64,000 bases of DNA from Rossellomorea aquimaris (GCF_035590735.1 NZ_CP141595.1:172501-236500); one strand, 5' to 3'; counted from the first letter of the stretch, positions 9,648 through 19,534 are shown. The notes: generated from the sequence alone by a model not told the origin. Numbers and translations are program-made.

Positions 9648-11450
9648 ATGTGTGGAATTGTTGGATATATTGGAAATTCAGATACAAAGGAAATTCTTTT
9701 AAAAGGTCTTGAAAAGCTTGAGTATCGCGGTTATGACTCTGCAGGTATTGCCGTTCAAAACGATGAAGGCATCCATGTGTTTAAAGAGAAAGGCCGTATT
9801 GCCGACCTTCGCGGTATCGTTGATGAGAGTGTATCAAGCAACACAGGAATCGGTCACACTCGCTGGGCTACCCACGGTGTACCGAGCAAGGTGAATGCTC
9901 ATCCTCATCAAAGTAATTCAGGCCGTTTTACAATCGTTCATAACGGAGTAATCGAAAATTACTCTCAACTTAAGCGTGAATATTTAACGGACGTAACGTT
10001 CAAGAGTGACACGGATACAGAAGTAATCGTTCAGTTGATTGAAAAGATTGTAGAAGAAGGAAACACGGTAGAAGAAGCTTTCCGTCAAACGTTAATGCTT
10101 CTTAAAGGCTCTTATGCCATCGCCCTTTTAGATTCTGAAAATGATGAAACAATCTATGTAGCGAAAAACAAAAGTCCACTGCTTGTAGGTCTAGGAAAAG
10201 ACTTCAACGTTGTAGCAAGTGATGCTATGGCGATGATTCAAGTAACAGACCAATACGTTGAGCTTATGGATAAAGAAATGGTCATCGTAACGAAAGAAAA
10301 GGTTGAAATTCAAAATCTGATCGGTGAAGTAATGGAACGTGCTCCTTACACCGCTGAAATCGATGCGAGTGATATTGAAAAGGGAACATACCCTCACTAC
10401 ATGCTGAAAGAAATCGATGAGCAGCCACTAGTGATGCGTAAAATCATTCAAGCTTACCAAAATGAGAACAACGAACTTCACATCGATGAGCCAATCGTCG
10501 GCGCGATGAAGGAAGCAGATCGTGTTTACATCATTGCATGTGGAACGAGCTATCACGCTGGTCTTGTTGGAAAGCAATTCATCGAGAAGAGTGCAGGAAT
10601 TCCTGTAGAAGTTCATGTAGCAAGCGAATTCAGCTACAATATGCCTTTACTTTCTAAGAAACCGTTATTTATCTTTATTTCTCAAAGTGGTGAAACGGCA
10701 GATAGTCGTGCCGTACTTGTTCAAGTCAAAGAGCTTGGTCATAAATCATTAACGATCACAAACGTAGCGGGTTCTACGCTTTCACGAGAAGCGGATTACA
10801 CATTGCTTCTTCATGCAGGACCTGAAATCGCCGTTGCTTCAACTAAAGCGTACACAGCTCAGCTGGCTGTGCTTTCTATCCTTGCACACGTTGCCGGGCA
10901 GGCATGTGGAAACAACCAGGACTTTGACCTTGTTCAAGAACTTGGTATTGTTGCCACTGCGATGGAAGCACTTTGCGATACGAAAGAAGAGTTCGAAGAT
11001 ATCGCACGCGAATATCTGTCAACGACTCGCAACTGTTTCTTCATCGGACGTTCACTGGACTTCTATGTAGGTCTGGAAGGCGCTTTGAAGCTGAAAGAAA
11101 TCTCTTACATCCAGGCAGAAGGATTTGCCGGAGGAGAGCTTAAACACGGTACGATCGCTCTGATCGAAGAAGGGACACCGATCGTTGCACTTGCAACTCA
11201 AGAAGAAGTAAACCTAGGCATCAGAGGAAATGTGAAAGAGGTAGTAGCTCGTGGAGCAAACCCTTGTATCATTTCCATGAAAGGCTTAGAAGACGAAGAA
11301 GATCGCTTCGTCATCCCGGAGGTTAACCCATTGTTAACACCTCTTATCTCTGTCATCCCATTACAATTAATTTCTTACTATGCTGCTCTGCACCGCGATT
11401 GTGATGTAGATAAGCCGCGTAACCTGGCGAAGTCGGTTACGGTTGAGTAA
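9648..11450 (+). CDS. glmS: Glutamine--fructose-6-phosphate aminotransferase
   Basis: A 600-residue enzyme making glucosamine-6-phosphate from fructose-6-phosphate and glutamine, the first step of amino-sugar synthesis. After loss of Met, Cys1 of CGIVGYIG is the glutaminase nucleophile. The N-terminal Ntn domain spans about residues 1-240 ([16 protein letters not shown]). Two SIS sugar-isomerase domains follow (about 285-440 and 455-590; SQSGETADS), and the C-terminus is [15 protein letters not shown] 9648 has GGGAGGA upstream and matches the family start; a longer reading from 9594 would cross the leader hairpin. Controlled by the ribozyme. Confidence 0.97.
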   Translation: MCGIVGYIGNSDTKEILLKGLEKLEYRGYDSAGIAVQNDEGIHVFKEKGRIADLRGIVDESVSSNTGIGHTRWATHGVPSKVNAHPHQSNSGRFTIVHNGVIENYSQLKREYLTDVTFKSDTDTEVIVQLIEKIVEEGNTVEEAFRQTLMLLKGSYAIALLDSENDETIYVAKNKSPLLVGLGKDFNVVASDAMAMIQVTDQYVELMDKEMVIVTKEKVEIQNLIGEVMERAPYTAEIDASDIEKGTYPHYMLKEIDEQPLVMRKIIQAYQNENNELHIDEPIVGAMKEADRVYIIACGTSYHAGLVGKQFIEKSAGIPVEVHVASEFSYNMPLLSKKPLFIFISQSGETADSRAVLVQVKELGHKSLTITNVAGSTLSREADYTLLLHAGPEIAVASTKAYTAQLAVLSILAHVAGQACGNNQDFDLVQELGIVATAMEALCDTKEEFEDIAREYLSTTRNCFFIGRSLDFYVGLEGALKLKEISYIQAEGFAGGELKHGTIALIEEGTPIVALATQEEVNLGIRGNVKEVVARGANPCIISMKGLEDEEDRFVIPEVNPLLTPLISVIPLQLISYYAALHRDCDVDKPRNLAKSVTVE

Positions 11451-11463
11451 GGGTTAATAGATG

Positions 11464-11500
11464 AAAACCGGTTGGTCTCTCTGAGCCAACCGGTTTTTTT
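11464..11500 (+). terminator. Terminator after glmS
   Basis: Twelve-base-pair stem AAAACCGGTTGG / CCAACCGGTTTT with a T-run; works for glmS and may also serve the convergent ger operon. Confidence 0.9.
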
Positions 11501-11507
11501 ATGAGTG

Positions 11508-12620
11508 TTATTTCTTATAATCTCCTGTATGAGGAATGAATACATTCACCTTTACTTTAAGAGAATCCTTTGAAAGATCATTTATAGTCGCAACATCCCA
11601 TCGCTTATGGTGAAAGCGGTACGTGTTCCTTGTTAAATTATAGATGTCGATTTTTTTCTCAAGCCCTTTTTCATACGTTTTCATAATCTGCTTTTTGATT
11701 TTTTTCTCCAAGTGTTTTTCAATCGTTTTGACTTCTAATCCCTCAACATTTTGATCTAGCGTACTTTCAACATCGATTTCAACACTGTATTCCGGCTTAT
11801 CCGATCCTTTCAACCTGATTTTCGCTTTAGGTTTAACAATTTGAACACTGACTTTTAATTTTTTCAGTGGGATATATATTTTATTGGTTTCTGGATTGAA
11901 CCATTTCAGCCCTTCCAAATCGTCTTTCGTAAACATTCCTTTATACTTTTCTTCAGAGAATACATATAATCCATCGATAGCCACTAATTTCTTTTCTTTG
12001 TCTTCCTGCCAATTTTCTTTATTGATATAGATAGAAGGAATGTACGAAGCCCCCACAGGCTCATAAAAGTCACCTATGAAATCATGAAATGGGACAACAG
12101 GAAGAAAGGAATTTTCCTTCATCACCGTAATCGGCCTATGTAATATAGAGTAAAGAGGAGGTTGTCCAAAGAAACTTTCTCCCTCAAAAATGTCTTGAAT
12201 ACTTTCGTTGGTTCCATACGTCCAGGTTGTATAGCGTAAAAAAGAATTTCTTCCCATGAAATCCAGAATCGTGTTCAGCCATTTCTCCATTGCTTTCTCA
12301 CTTATGACAAGTGTTTGAATTTGTCCGTAATGAAGAGGTACAGCCGTGGTTTGCTCTATATGATTAAACGCTTCTTCTATTGAGGAACCTTTCCCCCTGC
12401 CAATCAGAATGGGCGCTGCTGTAGGCTCTCCTCCTTCCTTCTTGGCAATATTTGCAAAGCTCAGCGCCTGGAAGTAAACGATGATTTGCTCATCTTCTAC
12501 ATCAAATCCGAGAGAGGTGATATAAGCCTGGTCCTGGATTTCCTTAGATCCTAAACAGCCCGTCAACAAACAACACAGAAGTAGAATAAGATGTATTGGA
12601 ATGATTGATCGCCTCACCAT
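11508..12620 (-). CDS. Germinant receptor lipoprotein, GerC type
   Basis: A 370-residue Ger(x)C-family spore germination lipoprotein. The signal peptide ends in the lipobox LLTGC with lipid-accepting Cys22. The family N-terminal signature LGFDVEDEQIIVYFQALSFA follows. The C-terminal domain (about 220-365) is rich in beta strands and lysine. GerC subunits sit on the outer face of the spore inner membrane in complex with the A and B subunits. AGGAAGGAG precedes ATG 12620. Last gene of a B-A-C operon, starting 2 nt after the A-subunit stop. Resembles YndF-type receptors; the germinant cannot be told from sequence. Confidence 0.9.
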   Translation of the reverse strand: MVRRSIIPIHLILLLCCLLTGCLGSKEIQDQAYITSLGFDVEDEQIIVYFQALSFANIAKKEGGEPTAAPILIGRGKGSSIEEAFNHIEQTTAVPLHYGQIQTLVISEKAMEKWLNTILDFMGRNSFLRYTTWTYGTNESIQDIFEGESFFGQPPLYSILHRPITVMKENSFLPVVPFHDFIGDFYEPVGASYIPSIYINKENWQEDKEKKLVAIDGLYVFSEEKYKGMFTKDDLEGLKWFNPETNKIYIPLKKLKVSVQIVKPKAKIRLKGSDKPEYSVEIDVESTLDQNVEGLEVKTIEKHLEKKIKKQIMKTYEKGLEKKIDIYNLTRNTYRFHHKRWDVATINDLSKDSLKVKVNVFIPHTGDYKK

Positions 12621-12622
12621 CT

Positions 12623-14074
12623 TTAAGGCTCCTTCCTATCTTGGTCGATTGGTGAATACCCCAAGTTCCGTTTCCTTGTGAGAGAGCTTGGCAATTTTAT
12701 ATATCCTTTAAAGTAATCACCAATGGTAGGCTTTGCAAAGATGGTCAGGAATGGTTGTCCAAAGCTTTCTGTACTGACGAGAGCGATCAAGAAGATAAAC
12801 CCGCATAGGAAGAATCCATATAATCCTAATAATGCGGAGACAAATAAGTTAATAAACCGTAAAATAAGAACATTTCCCGTCAAGCTTTGATTCATTAATG
12901 TATAACTTGAAATGATGGTAATCGCCGCTACAACGAGCATGGTGGGGGAGGTGAATCCTCCTCTGATGGCAGCATCCCCTACAATGAGCCCTCCCAACAC
13001 GGCAACCGTCTGACCGACTGCTTTCGGAAGGCGTACACCCGCTTCCTTGAACAATTCAAACAGGATAAGCATAAGGGCTAATTCCATCCCGGTTGAAAGG
13101 GGGAGTCCTGTTCTGGACACCGTAATAGTCGCTAACAAAGGGTAAGGGATTTGCTCCAGCTGATGAGTCGTAATCGCAACCCAGAAGCCGGGTAGAAAAA
13201 TGGTGGTTGCGAGGGCGATGAATCTCAATATCCTTTCAATACTCACATAAAAGAAGCTCGTGTGGGCATCCTCCGGTGAGTTCAGCATCAATCCCAGGTT
13301 AGCAGGACCTATTAAGCAAGTTGGATTCCCGTCTACGAGAATGGCGAACCTCCCTTGGTTTAAAGACTCCACTACATAATCGGGTCTCCCTACATATTGA
13401 GCTAATGGAATGATAGAAAATGTATTATCGTATAAATACTCTTCTAATTCGTAGCTGCTGACAATAACGTCAGTATCAATGGATTTCAGTCGGCTTTTTA
13501 CATCCTTAAGAATGTCAGGGTTCATGATATCGTCTATATATAGAAGCATCACATCCGTCTGGCTCCGTCTCCCGATGGACATTTTGAGGCTCTTTAATGA
13601 GCTGGTTTTCAACCGATGCCTGATGAGGGCCATATTATCACCAATGTCTTCAACGAACCCATCCCGGGGGCCTCTGATGGAAACTTCTGTGTTTGATTCT
13701 TCCGGTGAACGTTTTGCGAGCTTGCCGGCAGAGAAAAAGAGCACATTCTGATCATGAGGAGTCACAACCATGATATCCCCGGAAAATATCCTCTGCTCAG
13801 CTTGCCTTTGAATATCGATGCCCTTATCAGGAGTTGAAACATTAATGAAATCAGAAAATTGGTCAGCCTCCAGTGAACCATCGAAATGGAGAAGCCTTTG
13901 GACTTCAGGGATAATCCACTTGTACAGGGTATTTTGATCAGCCATATTTGGGGAATAGACATAAATCAACTCAGTATGACTCCCGTCCCGCCGAACTTTT
14001 TTCTCTGAAACCAAAATATCCGAACTATCTTTAAAAGGTAACAAATCAATGGCTTTTCCATGATTCTCTTTCAT
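12623..14074 (-). CDS. Germinant receptor subunit, GerA type
   Basis: A 483-residue GerABKA-family subunit. The soluble N-terminal region (about residues 1-265) is followed by a membrane region of about five helices (from about 275), containing IPYPLLATITVSRTGLPLS and the conserved EAGVRLPKAVGQTV. Residues of the pore-forming A subunit family are visible. ATG 14074 is chosen because GGGAGG lies 9 nt upstream, and it overlaps the stop of the B-subunit gene in an ATGA junction, implying translational coupling. A longer in-frame reading to 14122 lacks a ribosome binding site. Confidence 0.92.
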   Translation of the reverse strand: MKENHGKAIDLLPFKDSSDILVSEKKVRRDGSHTELIYVYSPNMADQNTLYKWIIPEVQRLLHFDGSLEADQFSDFINVSTPDKGIDIQRQAEQRIFSGDIMVVTPHDQNVLFFSAGKLAKRSPEESNTEVSIRGPRDGFVEDIGDNMALIRHRLKTSSLKSLKMSIGRRSQTDVMLLYIDDIMNPDILKDVKSRLKSIDTDVIVSSYELEEYLYDNTFSIIPLAQYVGRPDYVVESLNQGRFAILVDGNPTCLIGPANLGLMLNSPEDAHTSFFYVSIERILRFIALATTIFLPGFWVAITTHQLEQIPYPLLATITVSRTGLPLSTGMELALMLILFELFKEAGVRLPKAVGQTVAVLGGLIVGDAAIRGGFTSPTMLVVAAITIISSYTLMNQSLTGNVLILRFINLFVSALLGLYGFFLCGFIFLIALVSTESFGQPFLTIFAKPTIGDYFKGYIKLPSSLTRKRNLGYSPIDQDRKEP

Positions 14075-15147
14075 GATTTCTTCCCTCCCATCTTTACTAA
14101 AATTCCCAGAACACCAATGCATAGAACTAATAGAATAAGACTATAGGGTAAAAAATAGGTATACAAAAAATTAAAAAAGGAAGCTTCATTCCAAGGTATA
14201 AGAGCTCCTAGAAACAGTAACCCATATAAGATCAGGATCTTAAGGAACCGCTTATTTTCAGTGGTAAATAAAAGTTTTTCAGTGATGTAGACGCTGATGC
14301 TGATCCGTACAAATGCCCCGGACAGCCATTGAAGGATGGATAGGGAATCTAAACGGGTTATATACTGTCCGAGGGTCAATAATCGCCACTGTTCATAGGC
14401 TGGATTCTTCATCTTCATTGATTCTTCTATACCGAATTCAGAAATCGCACCTGTGACAGGTCCCAACGTAAGAAATGCAAGTAAAATACCCAGACCAATC
14501 AGCCATTTCTTTTTGATTTTGCCCGTCACGACGAAAGGAACTAAAAACAAAAAAACGGCGAGTTCAAAAATCCCGGCACCTACATAGATCATTCCAAATA
14601 ATGCATCCGACATTCCATTTTCGAAAACTGGAAAGAGCCGGGAGTAGTCTTTATTCTTCATGTTACCCGAAGCCACAAAAAAACCTAAACCGGTGACAAT
14701 AGGAAGGCAGATAAAAGCAATCATCCCGATGGTCCTGACCCCTTTGTACGTCCCGTAAAGGGTGGTGACCGTAATACTCGTCAAGATCACCCAGAAAGGG
14801 ACTTCAAAAGTATAATTCGTCAAACTCCAGTTCGCCGTGTAATTAAGAGTGACAAACGCACTCCCCATAAAATAAAGACTTAATAAATACCCCAACATAT
14901 TCGAGAGTTTTTTACCGAAATGAGTGCGAATGTATTGGATGGGATCTTGATTCCCAAGCTTTTTATAAATGTAATACAATAGAAAAATCCAAAGGAAAAG
15001 TGGTGGTACGGATAATAATACACTTATCCACGAATCCCGTTTCCCGGCGCTTAAAAGACTGGGAAGAATAAGTACATGTACCATTAATCCCGATGAAAGA
15101 ATAATGATTGAGAAGATATGAATGAGATAGATCGATCGTTTATTCAT
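14071..15147 (-). CDS. Germinant receptor subunit, GerB type (GerAB/ArcD/ProY family)
   Basis: A membrane protein of about 358 residues with about ten helices, belonging to the spore-germination branch of the APC transporter superfamily. GerB subunits bind the germinant. Features include GYLLSLYFMGSAFVTLNYTA and the C-terminal hydrophobic pair of helices. The start is placed at the ATG of MNKRS (15147), with GGTGA 8 nt upstream. A reading 10 codons longer (15177) has no clear ribosome binding site. First gene of the operon, an unusual position since most receptors are ordered A-B-C or A-C-B. Confidence 0.9.
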   Translation of the reverse strand: MNKRSIYLIHIFSIIILSSGLMVHVLILPSLLSAGKRDSWISVLLSVPPLFLWIFLLYYIYKKLGNQDPIQYIRTHFGKKLSNMLGYLLSLYFMGSAFVTLNYTANWSLTNYTFEVPFWVILTSITVTTLYGTYKGVRTIGMIAFICLPIVTGLGFFVASGNMKNKDYSRLFPVFENGMSDALFGMIYVGAGIFELAVFLFLVPFVVTGKIKKKWLIGLGILLAFLTLGPVTGAISEFGIEESMKMKNPAYEQWRLLTLGQYITRLDSLSILQWLSGAFVRISISVYITEKLLFTTENKRFLKILILYGLLFLGALIPWNEASFFNFLYTYFLPYSLILLVLCIGVLGILVKMGGKKS

Positions 15148-15253
15148 AGAATTTATCACCATTTGGTAGTTTGCCATTTGGGGTGGGAATTATGCGCAGA
15201 AGAGGTAGTTCAATAGCTAAGTGGAGTAAAAGAGGGAATCCCAAGCACTTTCC

Positions 15254-15366
15254 TTTACCCAACCACGTAAAACCCTTATAATCATACAAATAGATTCATG
15301 TTCTCTTCGTGCACCAGCGAATAAAGAGTAACCTGCTGCTTCCCGCAGTCCAGGTTACTTTTTTAT
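15254..15366 (+). promoter_or_regulatory. Promoter-terminator pair, possible short RNA
   Basis: TTTACC (15254-15259), 17-nt spacer, TATAAT (15277-15282). About 45 nt downstream comes a strong terminator: outer stem AGTAACCTG/CAGGTTACT (15327-15359), inner CTGC/GCAG, then TTTTTT. No ORF lies between. It could be an independent RNA of about 75 nt or an attenuated leader of the FUSC gene at 15426. Confidence 0.45.
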
Positions 15367-15425
15367 TGGAACGGGTACGATAATAGAGAATGAAAAACGG
15401 TGTGAAAGTAAGGGTATGATGATAA

Positions 15426-17624
15426 ATGAAGCAGTTACATAGACAGAATGTATGGCTCGGGAGGCTTCTCGCATCAGACCCGGGCCGGAAGAGATTTCAG
15501 CAGGCAGGTAAGGCAACAATCAGTTTAATATCGGCTGTGTTTACGATGCTATTTTTATTAAAACTATTCGATCACACAGCAATTACACCGGCCATTGTGT
15601 CAGGTATGGTAGGGATGCTCGGTATCTTCGTCGTCATGGATGACACAACGGCTAAAAAGAAAGTCACGACGCCGTTGATCGGTGTGGCGGTAGCGGTTGG
15701 AATCACATTGGGATCTGCCTTTGCCCATTATAGTCTCGTGGTAAACATGCTATTGGTAGGAGCGATTTTCAGTGCTTTTTACTTTTCGCGCTTTGCAATC
15801 AGGTATTTTTCCATGGGAATGGCAGGATTTATGTCGATTTATATTTCGTCGATTCTGCAGCTTGATGTGGCGCATCTATCATGGTTCTATATTGGGATTG
15901 TGATTGGTGTCGTATACGCTTTTCTTTATAACTTCATTATTTTTAAAGGCTCGGTTCATGTGTTAAGAAGGAGTATGCGTTCGTTTCATATCCAATCCAA
16001 CTTGACGTTTACGATTTTGATGAAGATGATCGAGGATCCGGACACGAGTAGTAAACGTAGGAAGCTTCTCGATCGAAATGTTCGAAGGCTGAATGAGTAT
16101 GCAAGAATCGTAGCCAGTGATATCAATGAGAATGATTTGAAGAAGCTTTGGCCTGGTATCGAGGCTTCGCAATTGCGTCTCTATGTTTTTGATACAGAGA
16201 TGTTGATTCAGACGTTAACCGATTCTTTGAAGCGGCTTAAGGAGTTGGATGCCTTAGAGGTTAAGGAGCTTAGACGCTTGTTGATCTGGGTTCTACGTTC
16301 GCTCCGTGATGCAGAGGTACTGGCCCAGGATTATGATCCCCGTTCTCTTGAAGAAGCGGAAATAGCCATACAGGGCCTTCGTCTTCTGTTATCAGAGATG
16401 TTGAATCAGGAAGAAAAGCCTAAAGGCTGGGTGTATCTTTTAAGGCGCATCGAGTCCATTGCCAATCATGTGCTGGAAGCAGCCGTCACCATTCAAGAAT
16501 CACTGAAGGTTTCAGAAAGCAAGGAAACGAACGTAGAGAATAAGGACGAGCCTGAGGTTGAGGAAAAAGAGGATAAGCCTGAAGAGGAGCCCAAGAGTTT
16601 AAAACCATCTACCCGTAAGGCGATTCAAGCTCTTGTAGCCGGTACACTAGCCATTATCGTAGGGGAGCTGATTGCTCCTGCACAGCCCTACTGGGTACTG
16701 TTAACGACCTTTATTATTCAAATTGGTACAGAGTCAGTAGGAAGAACCTATATGAAGGCCTTTCAGCGATCGGTCGGAACGGTGATCGGGGCCATACTTG
16801 GATTCGGAGCGGCAAAGCTAGTTTCCGGAAATTCTGAGCTTGAAGTATTTCTTCTGTTTGTCGTTCTGTTTCTGGCTTTCTATCTTTTCACGGTTTCTTA
16901 TACTCTTATGAGCCTGTTCATTACGATGCTCATCGCGTTTATGTATGACCTGCTGCTAGGCGGAATCAGCATTGAGCTGATGGGGGCGCGAGTCATTGAT
17001 ACGATTGCTGGAGCGGCGATTGCCCTCTCTGTATCGGCGTTTGTATTTCCAAAGAAAACGAAGGACAAGGTGGCAGACTCCTTTGATGATTTTCTTGAAG
17101 AGCTTGGAGGATATGTTTCTTCCTATATAAAAACCTTCAAGAATATTGAAGACAAACCATTAACAGATCAAGCCTTTGATCTCGATCAGAAGCTTCAGGG
17201 GATAAAGGATGAAGCACAATCGCTTCTGCAACGACCTGGTTCCATGACACGATCAGGGATTGGACGTTGGATCACGGTGGTGACAGCCATAAACTATTAT
17301 GCGAAGCATTTGCTTGCTTCGTCCCATAGAAAAGTACCTGCGCAGGTTTCAGATGAACTAAATAGCGTTTTTCAGCAGACAGAAGAGAAAATCACTCATA
17401 ACATTGAAACGTTACGTGAGTTGCTAAAAGAAAAAGAGAGCGCACGCGTTTTTTGGAGTTTAAGTGAGGAACGGGAAAAGATCGAAACCCTTGCACCAAG
17501 CAGACTGAAATCACAGATGGATCTGATTCATCACCTCTACTATGTGTGGAAAATCAATCAATCGATTGTGGCTCTTGGAGAGGAACTGGGTGCGGAAGTG
17601 AAAGAAATACAAACAAAAGGGTAA
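15426..17624 (+). CDS. FUSC-family (aromatic acid exporter-like) membrane protein
   Basis: A 732-residue integral membrane protein built as two similar halves. Each half has a cluster of about five to six helices (about residues 30-180 and 395-540) followed by a soluble helical region, the layout of YccS and fusaric-acid-resistance proteins. A charged linker very rich in Glu and Lys (about residues 365-390) joins the halves. The second cluster contains ALVAGTLAIIVGELIAPAQP and YWVLLTTFIIQIGTESVGRT, typical of FUSC_2. Export of aromatic or organic acids is the family's inferred role; the substrate is unknown. The ribosome binding site is poor (AAGGG 12 nt upstream). Confidence 0.8.
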   Translation: MKQLHRQNVWLGRLLASDPGRKRFQQAGKATISLISAVFTMLFLLKLFDHTAITPAIVSGMVGMLGIFVVMDDTTAKKKVTTPLIGVAVAVGITLGSAFAHYSLVVNMLLVGAIFSAFYFSRFAIRYFSMGMAGFMSIYISSILQLDVAHLSWFYIGIVIGVVYAFLYNFIIFKGSVHVLRRSMRSFHIQSNLTFTILMKMIEDPDTSSKRRKLLDRNVRRLNEYARIVASDINENDLKKLWPGIEASQLRLYVFDTEMLIQTLTDSLKRLKELDALEVKELRRLLIWVLRSLRDAEVLAQDYDPRSLEEAEIAIQGLRLLLSEMLNQEEKPKGWVYLLRRIESIANHVLEAAVTIQESLKVSESKETNVENKDEPEVEEKEDKPEEEPKSLKPSTRKAIQALVAGTLAIIVGELIAPAQPYWVLLTTFIIQIGTESVGRTYMKAFQRSVGTVIGAILGFGAAKLVSGNSELEVFLLFVVLFLAFYLFTVSYTLMSLFITMLIAFMYDLLLGGISIELMGARVIDTIAGAAIALSVSAFVFPKKTKDKVADSFDDFLEELGGYVSSYIKTFKNIEDKPLTDQAFDLDQKLQGIKDEAQSLLQRPGSMTRSGIGRWITVVTAINYYAKHLLASSHRKVPAQVSDELNSVFQQTEEKITHNIETLRELLKEKESARVFWSLSEEREKIETLAPSRLKSQMDLIHHLYYVWKINQSIVALGEELGAEVKEIQTKG

Positions 17625-17651
17625 AGTGAAATTCGCTTTACCCTTTTGTTT
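17615..17651 (+). terminator. Terminator overlapping the FUSC gene stop
   Basis: Stem AAAAGGGTAAAG / CTTTACCCTTTT; the 5' arm contains the stop codon of the FUSC gene. Followed by TTTTGTTTATT. Confidence 0.85.
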
Positions 17652-17766
17652 ATTGCGCATTTAAATTTTTGAAGATAGTCGTTTTAGATAACTTCTTGTC
17701 GGAAATTGTTTTAACCCATCATTCTTCGGGAAAAGCATACCATCTGAATATCGTGAGGTGGAAGAA

Positions 17767-18498
17767 ATGGCAGCCGAAAGCTTATTGCTAACAAAAGAAG
17801 ATATGAAAAACCCTGAACTTGTCCCTCAATGGGTGATCGAAGGATATGAGAATTTTCATGAAGTTGTTACAGATCGAACGTTTCCTTGTTACTTTGGTAT
17901 GACCGGAGAGAAAAAAGGGGAGCTTCGCTATTCTTATATAAGTCACGATAATTGGGAGCATCTGCCCCAAACAATTCAAGAGTTTATCGACTTGTTCGAT
18001 GTACCAGAAGGTGAGCGGCTGATTCGTCACGGATTCTTTTTGTTTGTTGAACCGGAGGATGAGGAAAGGTCCGTCCCTCATTACCGTGAGTATTTCTGGA
18101 AGATTCTGCAGTTTCTTCATGATGAGGATGAGGAGGATTGGCCAGAGGATTATCCGGAGGATCCGGATCATCATTTGTGGGCCTTTTCCTTTGCCGGTGA
18201 GCCGTTTTTCGTGTTTGGGAATGCTCCTGCTTATAAGCAGCGAAAGACGAGAGACCTTGGGAATAGTTTGGTATTAGGCTTTCAGCCAAGAAGGATCTTT
18301 GAAGGGTTGGAAGGAACGTCAAAGGGTGGCATTATGTCCCGTGAGAAAGTAAGGGAGCGGGTCGAGAAGTGGGACGGCTTACCGAAGCATCCGAACATCA
18401 GCCATTACGGGGATCCTGAACACCGTGAATGGAAGCAATACTTCATTGGAGACGACGTGGAACCGATCGAGGGCAAATGCCCCTTTCACCATAAATAA
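17767..18498 (+). CDS. YqcI/YcgG family protein
   Basis: A 243-residue cytoplasmic protein. It carries family marks: PCYFGMTGEKKGELRYSYI near the N-terminus, NSLVLGFQPRRIFEGL in the middle third, and the cysteine-containing end GKCPFHHK. Family function is unknown; the cysteine and histidine end suggests metal or haem-type ligands, but that is speculation. An unusually acidic stretch (EDEEDWPEDYPEDPD, about residues 120-135) interrupts it. A copy of the dispersed 12-mer AGGTCCGTCCCT lies in frame at 18067-18078 (encoding RSVP). ATG 17767 follows GAGGTGG; monocistronic. Confidence 0.8.
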   Translation: MAAESLLLTKEDMKNPELVPQWVIEGYENFHEVVTDRTFPCYFGMTGEKKGELRYSYISHDNWEHLPQTIQEFIDLFDVPEGERLIRHGFFLFVEPEDEERSVPHYREYFWKILQFLHDEDEEDWPEDYPEDPDHHLWAFSFAGEPFFVFGNAPAYKQRKTRDLGNSLVLGFQPRRIFEGLEGTSKGGIMSREKVRERVEKWDGLPKHPNISHYGDPEHREWKQYFIGDDVEPIEGKCPFHHK

Positions 18499-18501
18499 GT
18501 G

Positions 18502-18534
18502 AAAGAGTGTTAGGCGAAGCCTGACACTCTTTTC
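18502..18534. terminator. Bidirectional terminator
   Basis: Fourteen-base-pair stem AAAGAGTGTTAGGC / GCCTGACACTCTTT (one G-T pair) with a GAA loop between two converging genes. Confidence 0.85.
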
Positions 18535-18535
18535 C

Positions 18536-19399
18536 TTAGTAAATATCGACATTCCCACTGGAAACCGAAACATCGATGTTGTATTTACCAGACCCGGCCA
18601 CACCTGAAATATCCCCATTCTCTACCTTCTGATTCTTTAATGGCAGGTTGCAGGAGATATCTCCGCTGCTTGCTTTTCCATTGAGCTTAAAGCCCGCGTC
18701 TTCTGGCAGATCCAGGTTGACACCTCCAGAGCTTACATCAAAATTCAGGTCTCCCTTTAGAGTGTCCATCGAAACAGTTAATTCACCAGATGATAAGTCA
18801 CCTTCCAGAGGACCTTCGTAGTTCGACAATTCTACATCCCCGGAGCTGATATCCACATTACCTTCTTTTGTAGAGAGAGCATTCACGACCAAGTCTCCGG
18901 AAGAACCATCATGTTCGAATACGTTCGTCTCTAGGTTTTCAAGAATCATGTTTCCAGAACCCATCTCCACGGATAACTCATCGAGCTTCATTCGATTCGC
19001 ATCGGATTCGCCTGCAAATTGCAGGTTGCCTGAACCAATCTCGATTTCCATGCTTCGATCATATTCTTTTGGAATGTACACGGTTACGTTTGATTTGCGG
19101 TTGAAACCTATCCATTCATACCATTTATGCTTTACAGCCACTTCAATGGTGTCGCCTTTTTTAGCTAAAGTCAGCGCTCCTTTTCCTTCAATGTCTACCT
19201 TTACTTCATTCTGATCTGTAGGAATGACTTTTGTGTCGCTGCCTTCCATTTTAAGATCGATGTGATCGATTCTGTCCGTTACCCCGATACGTTCACCTGA
19301 CTGACTTTCTTTAGCAAATATCGATGTATTGTCATTCAGAATGACGTATAGTGTTCCAAGTGCAAGCAGTGCAATGATCACGGCAAAAGCATTTTTCAT
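18536..19399 (-). CDS. DUF4097-family beta-repeat protein
   Basis: A 287-residue protein with an N-terminal hydrophobic anchor or signal (AVIIALLALGTLYVIL). It is followed by a repetitive right-handed beta-solenoid: short strands alternating with the recurring pattern SSGDV, SSGEL, SSGGV, SSGDI, SSGNV (at least six SSG turns between about residues 165 and 287). This is typical of DUF4097 (LiaG/YvlB-type) proteins associated with envelope stress operons. The exact role is unknown. AGGGA precedes ATG 19399. It stands alone rather than beside a LiaFSR or PspC set. Confidence 0.8.
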   Translation of the reverse strand: MKNAFAVIIALLALGTLYVILNDNTSIFAKESQSGERIGVTDRIDHIDLKMEGSDTKVIPTDQNEVKVDIEGKGALTLAKKGDTIEVAVKHKWYEWIGFNRKSNVTVYIPKEYDRSMEIEIGSGNLQFAGESDANRMKLDELSVEMGSGNMILENLETNVFEHDGSSGDLVVNALSTKEGNVDISSGDVELSNYEGPLEGDLSSGELTVSMDTLKGDLNFDVSSGGVNLDLPEDAGFKLNGKASSGDISCNLPLKNQKVENGDISGVAGSGKYNIDVSVSSGNVDIY

Positions 19400-19534
19400 T
19401 AAGATCCCTCACTTTGGTTTGTTTTTCCATTTTACTATAGTTTTATTTTAATGCAGTTGCCGGTTCATCACAATGAGCCATAGGATTATTTTTGAATCAG
19501 ACTAGAGGCCGAGTTCGGTGCAGGCTATGTAATA

